Origin: Promethearchaeota archaeon
GTDB taxonomy: Archaea; Asgardarchaeota; Lokiarchaeia; Sigynarchaeales; SOKP01
Assembly: GCA_016839655.1 (NCBI GenBank)
Contig: JAEOTW010000040.1
Coordinates: forward strand, 1 to 7,506
Reading direction: 5' to 3'
DNA length: 7,506 bases
Part shown: piece after piece, positions 5,186 through 7,506 of the stretch
Position numbering within the stretch: position 1 is the first letter of the stretch
Layout of the letters: each line of letters begins with the position of its first letter
The notes under the pieces: model-generated
Databases searched by the model: none
What the model was told of the DNA's origin: nothing
The model's input: the letters and a program-made list of their open reading frames with translations, nothing else
Made by a program: the position numbers and the translations under genes

Positions 5186-7506
5186 ATGAATAATATGAAA
5201 AAAGCTAATTTGAAAATAGAGGATCTTTTAGGAAATGACCAAAAATTAACATTTTTGGTTGGTGCTGGTTGTTCTGTAGATGCTCCCTCTTGTCAACCTG
5301 CTGGGCGTTCAATGATGGAAGCTTTGATAAAGTTTACATGTGCAGAATCAGAAGTAGATAAAATCCTTAAAATAGAAGAACTTAGGTTTGAAGGATTGGT
5401 AGAAATCATTAGAGATAATCTTGATTCAAACCTAAAAATTATTGATTATTATGGACTAAGTGATAAACCAAACACTCAACATTTTTATCTTGCAGAGAAG
5501 ATAAATCAAGGACACTTCGTCATGACCACTAATTTTGATTTTTTAATAGAACATGCTCTACTCCAGTTAAATATACCTAAGGAAAAAATAAAAATTATTA
5601 TTACACGAAAAGACTTCGAAAATTACGCTGTTCCCTCAGACTTATTTTTAAATGGTCTAAAGACAGTTTATAAAATTCATGGCTCTACGAAAAATATAAT
5701 TACAAATGAAAGTACAAGAGATACCTTAGTAGCAACTATACAAGCATTTGGATCTAATAAAGAAGGAATGAGTGTTTTTCAAGTAGAACCTTATAAACGC
5801 CCTTTATTTGATAATATCTCAAAAGGACGCACAATAATCGTTATGGGGTATTCTGGGAGTGATGATTTTGATGTTGTTCCTACCTTAAAGAAACTCCAAA
5901 ATATCGATAGTATTGCATGGATTAATTTTGTCGAGGATGATAAGGGAAAGGAGATAATCTATGAAGTTGAATCCACTGATATTGGTATGTCAGAAAGCAA
6001 GGAAAAAGTAGATCAAATTCTTACAGATATAAAACAAATGAATAATGTAAAGAATATTTATAGGGTTGATGTGAATACATCAAGATTAGCCAATAAATTA
6101 TTAAGTGGTCCCCCAAACTTAAGTCAAGATAATTTTTCAATCTCACCCTTAGAATGGCTAAAAGAAAATATTACCCCACCAAATGAGCTAATGAGATACT
6201 TTATTCTACAAACAATATATTTCGATTTTAATTTAATGGATGATTCACTCCGATGTGCGCAAAAATTACTTAAGATTTCAGAACAAACTAAAGATGAAGT
6301 TATGATTATAAAATCACTCAATCTAATAGGAAAAATTCATTATGAGCAAGGAAATTACTCTGAAGCTCTAAAATTATATAATCAAGCATTAAAATCTGCA
6401 GAAAAAATAGAACCTAAAGAATGGAAAGCTGCTTGTTATAATAATATTGCAAATATTTATAATGCATGGGGGAAGTATTCTGATGCGTTAAACTATTTTA
6501 AGGTAGCACTTCCATTATTTGAACAAACAAATGATTATTTTTCCAAGGCTATAACTCTCAGAAATATTAGTTCAATTATTAAAAATATGGGAAACAATGT
6601 TGAGGCTTTAGAAAAAGCCACTGAAGCACTTCAAATCTTTGATCAATTAGGAAAGTTGTCTGATAAAGCAGATATGCTTATGATTATAGGGATGATTCAA
6701 TTAAGCTTAGGTAATGTTGATGCTGCTTATAAGAGCTATGAAGAATCACTTCATATTAATGATCTTCTATCTGATCTTGACGGTAAAGTTGCATGTTTAA
6801 ATACAATTGGTGAATTGTTCCGTGCTATTGGAAAATTTTATGAAGCACTCGAATATTTCAAGCAAGCGCTTGATATCTCAATAAAAATAGGATCTTTATC
6901 AAAAAGAGTATCTACTCTTAATAACATTGGATTAATATATACAACTCTTAGCAACTTTAATGAAGCATTGAACTATTTTGAAGAGGCTTTAAAATTAGGA
7001 GAACAGTTGAGTGATCCTTTACTCGAGGGTACAAACCTCAGTAATATGGCGTTAGTATATTTCTATAAAGGAGATCAATCAAATGCGATGAAAATTTGGG
7101 AAAAAGTTTTAAAAATTTTCGAACGTGTAGGATATCAACTTGGAAAGACAAATACACTTATAAATTTAGGAAAAGTATATCGTGAGAAAGGAGATCTTAA
7201 AAAGGCTTTAAAAGCTTTCGAAGAGGCTTCAGAATTAAGTGCAAAGATGAATCAACCAAATTTACAAGCTAAATGTTTAGAAGATATTGGGATGATTTTA
7301 GAAGATCAGAGAAATTTATCTGAAGCCCTTATGATGTATGAAAATGCGCTGGCAATATATAAACAAATAGGTGATCCTGTAGGAATGGCAGGAGTTATCC
7401 ACAATATTGGAACTATTGATTTTTATCAAAAAAATTATGGTGCAGCAGTACAAAAATATGAAGAAGCATTACAGATTTTACAACAATTAGGTTTAAGTGA
7501 AAGTCC
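5186..7506 (+). CDS. SIR2-TPR protein, probable NAD-hydrolysing immune effector (3' end outside window)
   Basis: The frame is open from ATG 5186 to the window end without a stop: 773 full codons, so the C terminus is missing. A second in-frame ATG lies at 5195; neither start has a Shine-Dalgarno motif. Residues 20-240 form a SIR2-type Rossmann domain of the defence-associated SIR2_2 kind: GAGCSVDAPS at 26-35 (NAD-binding loop), TTNFD at 114-118, HGS at 165-167 and GYSGSDDFD at 221-229. N116 and H165 match the Asn/His pair needed for NAD hydrolysis in ThsA and DSR-type SIR2 proteins. The zinc-binding cysteine module of deacetylase sirtuins is absent. A linker (about 240-370) leads to ten TPR units in exact 40-residue register: a small residue recurs at 382 and every 40 thereafter, and an invariant Ala at 394 and every 40 thereafter. 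By known family logic the TPR array would sense a trigger and the SIR2 domain would deplete NAD+. Function in this organism is inferred. Confidence 0.9.
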   Translation, partial: MNNMKKANLKIEDLLGNDQKLTFLVGAGCSVDAPSCQPAGRSMMEALIKFTCAESEVDKILKIEELRFEGLVEIIRDNLDSNLKIIDYYGLSDKPNTQHFYLAEKINQGHFVMTTNFDFLIEHALLQLNIPKEKIKIIITRKDFENYAVPSDLFLNGLKTVYKIHGSTKNIITNESTRDTLVATIQAFGSNKEGMSVFQVEPYKRPLFDNISKGRTIIVMGYSGSDDFDVVPTLKKLQNIDSIAWINFVEDDKGKEIIYEVESTDIGMSESKEKVDQILTDIKQMNNVKNIYRVDVNTSRLANKLLSGPPNLSQDNFSISPLEWLKENITPPNELMRYFILQTIYFDFNLMDDSLRCAQKLLKISEQTKDEVMIIKSLNLIGKIHYEQGNYSEALKLYNQALKSAEKIEPKEWKAACYNNIANIYNAWGKYSDALNYFKVALPLFEQTNDYFSKAITLRNISSIIKNMGNNVEALEKATEALQIFDQLGKLSDKADMLMIIGMIQLSLGNVDAAYKSYEESLHINDLLSDLDGKVACLNTIGELFRAIGKFYEALEYFKQALDISIKIGSLSKRVSTLNNIGLIYTTLSNFNEALNYFEEALKLGEQLSDPLLEGTNLSNMALVYFYKGDQSNAMKIWEKVLKIFERVGYQLGKTNTLINLGKVYREKGDLKKALKAFEEASELSAKMNQPNLQAKCLEDIGMILEDQRNLSEALMMYENALAIYKQIGDPVGMAGVIHNIGTIDFYQKNYGAAVQKYEEALQILQQLGLSES

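Noticed and set aside
5186..5900. Reading the SIR2 domain as a protein deacetylase sirtuin
   Set aside because: No CxxC...CxxC zinc module lies between the NAD loop and the HGS motif, and the GAGCSVDAPS and GYSGSDDFD motifs fit the defence-type SIR2 group better.
6124..6321. Minus-strand frame of 65 residues opposite the SIR2-TPR linker
   Set aside because: It is covered by the long plus-strand frame, which is open without interruption and has clear domains on both sides.
1..7506. Search for mobile elements, CRISPR arrays, tRNA or rRNA genes
   Set aside because: No transposase or integrase motifs, no regularly spaced identical repeats outside the coding TPR array, and no cloverleaf-like or rRNA-like sequence was seen in the short intergenic gaps.
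6311..7506. The 120-bp periodicity as a DNA tandem repeat
   Set aside because: The period is clear only at protein level; DNA copies are strongly diverged, so it is a TPR array and not a nucleotide repeat.

Overview
The window is AT-rich by eye (roughly two-thirds A+T) and looks archaeal. Promoter-like TATA elements sit about 25 bp ahead of expected start sites, T-rich tracts follow several genes, and two predicted surface proteins carry many N-glycosylation sequons. One of them ends in a cytosolic zinc ribbon. The mix of a possible roadblock/longin-like protein, a membrane protein with a C-terminal zinc ribbon, a polyferredoxin and a SIR2-TPR protein resembles low-GC Asgard (Promethearchaeota) genomes. 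That assignment is inferred from gene style; no rRNA or marker gene is present to confirm it.

Layout. Positions 1-524 hold the 3' end of a small soluble protein whose start lies off the left edge. Positions 691-2474 look like a three-gene surface operon: a membrane-anchored sialidase-like (BNR/Asp-box) propeller, followed by two tiny single-span membrane proteins of 44 and 46 residues. Each small gene has a perfect GGAGGT ribosome-binding site, and both are easily missed by gene callers. Converging on this operon from the minus strand is a single-pass, sequon-rich membrane protein with a cytosolic zinc ribbon (2520-3251). Divergent from that gene is a cytosolic polyferredoxin (3426-4199), followed by a TIM-barrel-like protein of unknown function (4297-5034). 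The right end (5186-7506) is one long open frame that runs off the window. It encodes an N-terminal SIR2 NAD-hydrolase-like domain joined to at least ten TPR units in an exact 40-residue register.

How they fit together. The left half is devoted to the cell envelope. The middle pair may be redox-linked, but only by proximity. The SIR2-TPR gene has the architecture of known prokaryotic abortive-infection sensors and is the strongest candidate for an under-described system here. It is preceded by a 75-bp stretch with three consecutive inverted repeats. No tRNA, rRNA, CRISPR array, transposase or integrase was seen, and no gene-free stretch exceeds 300 bases.
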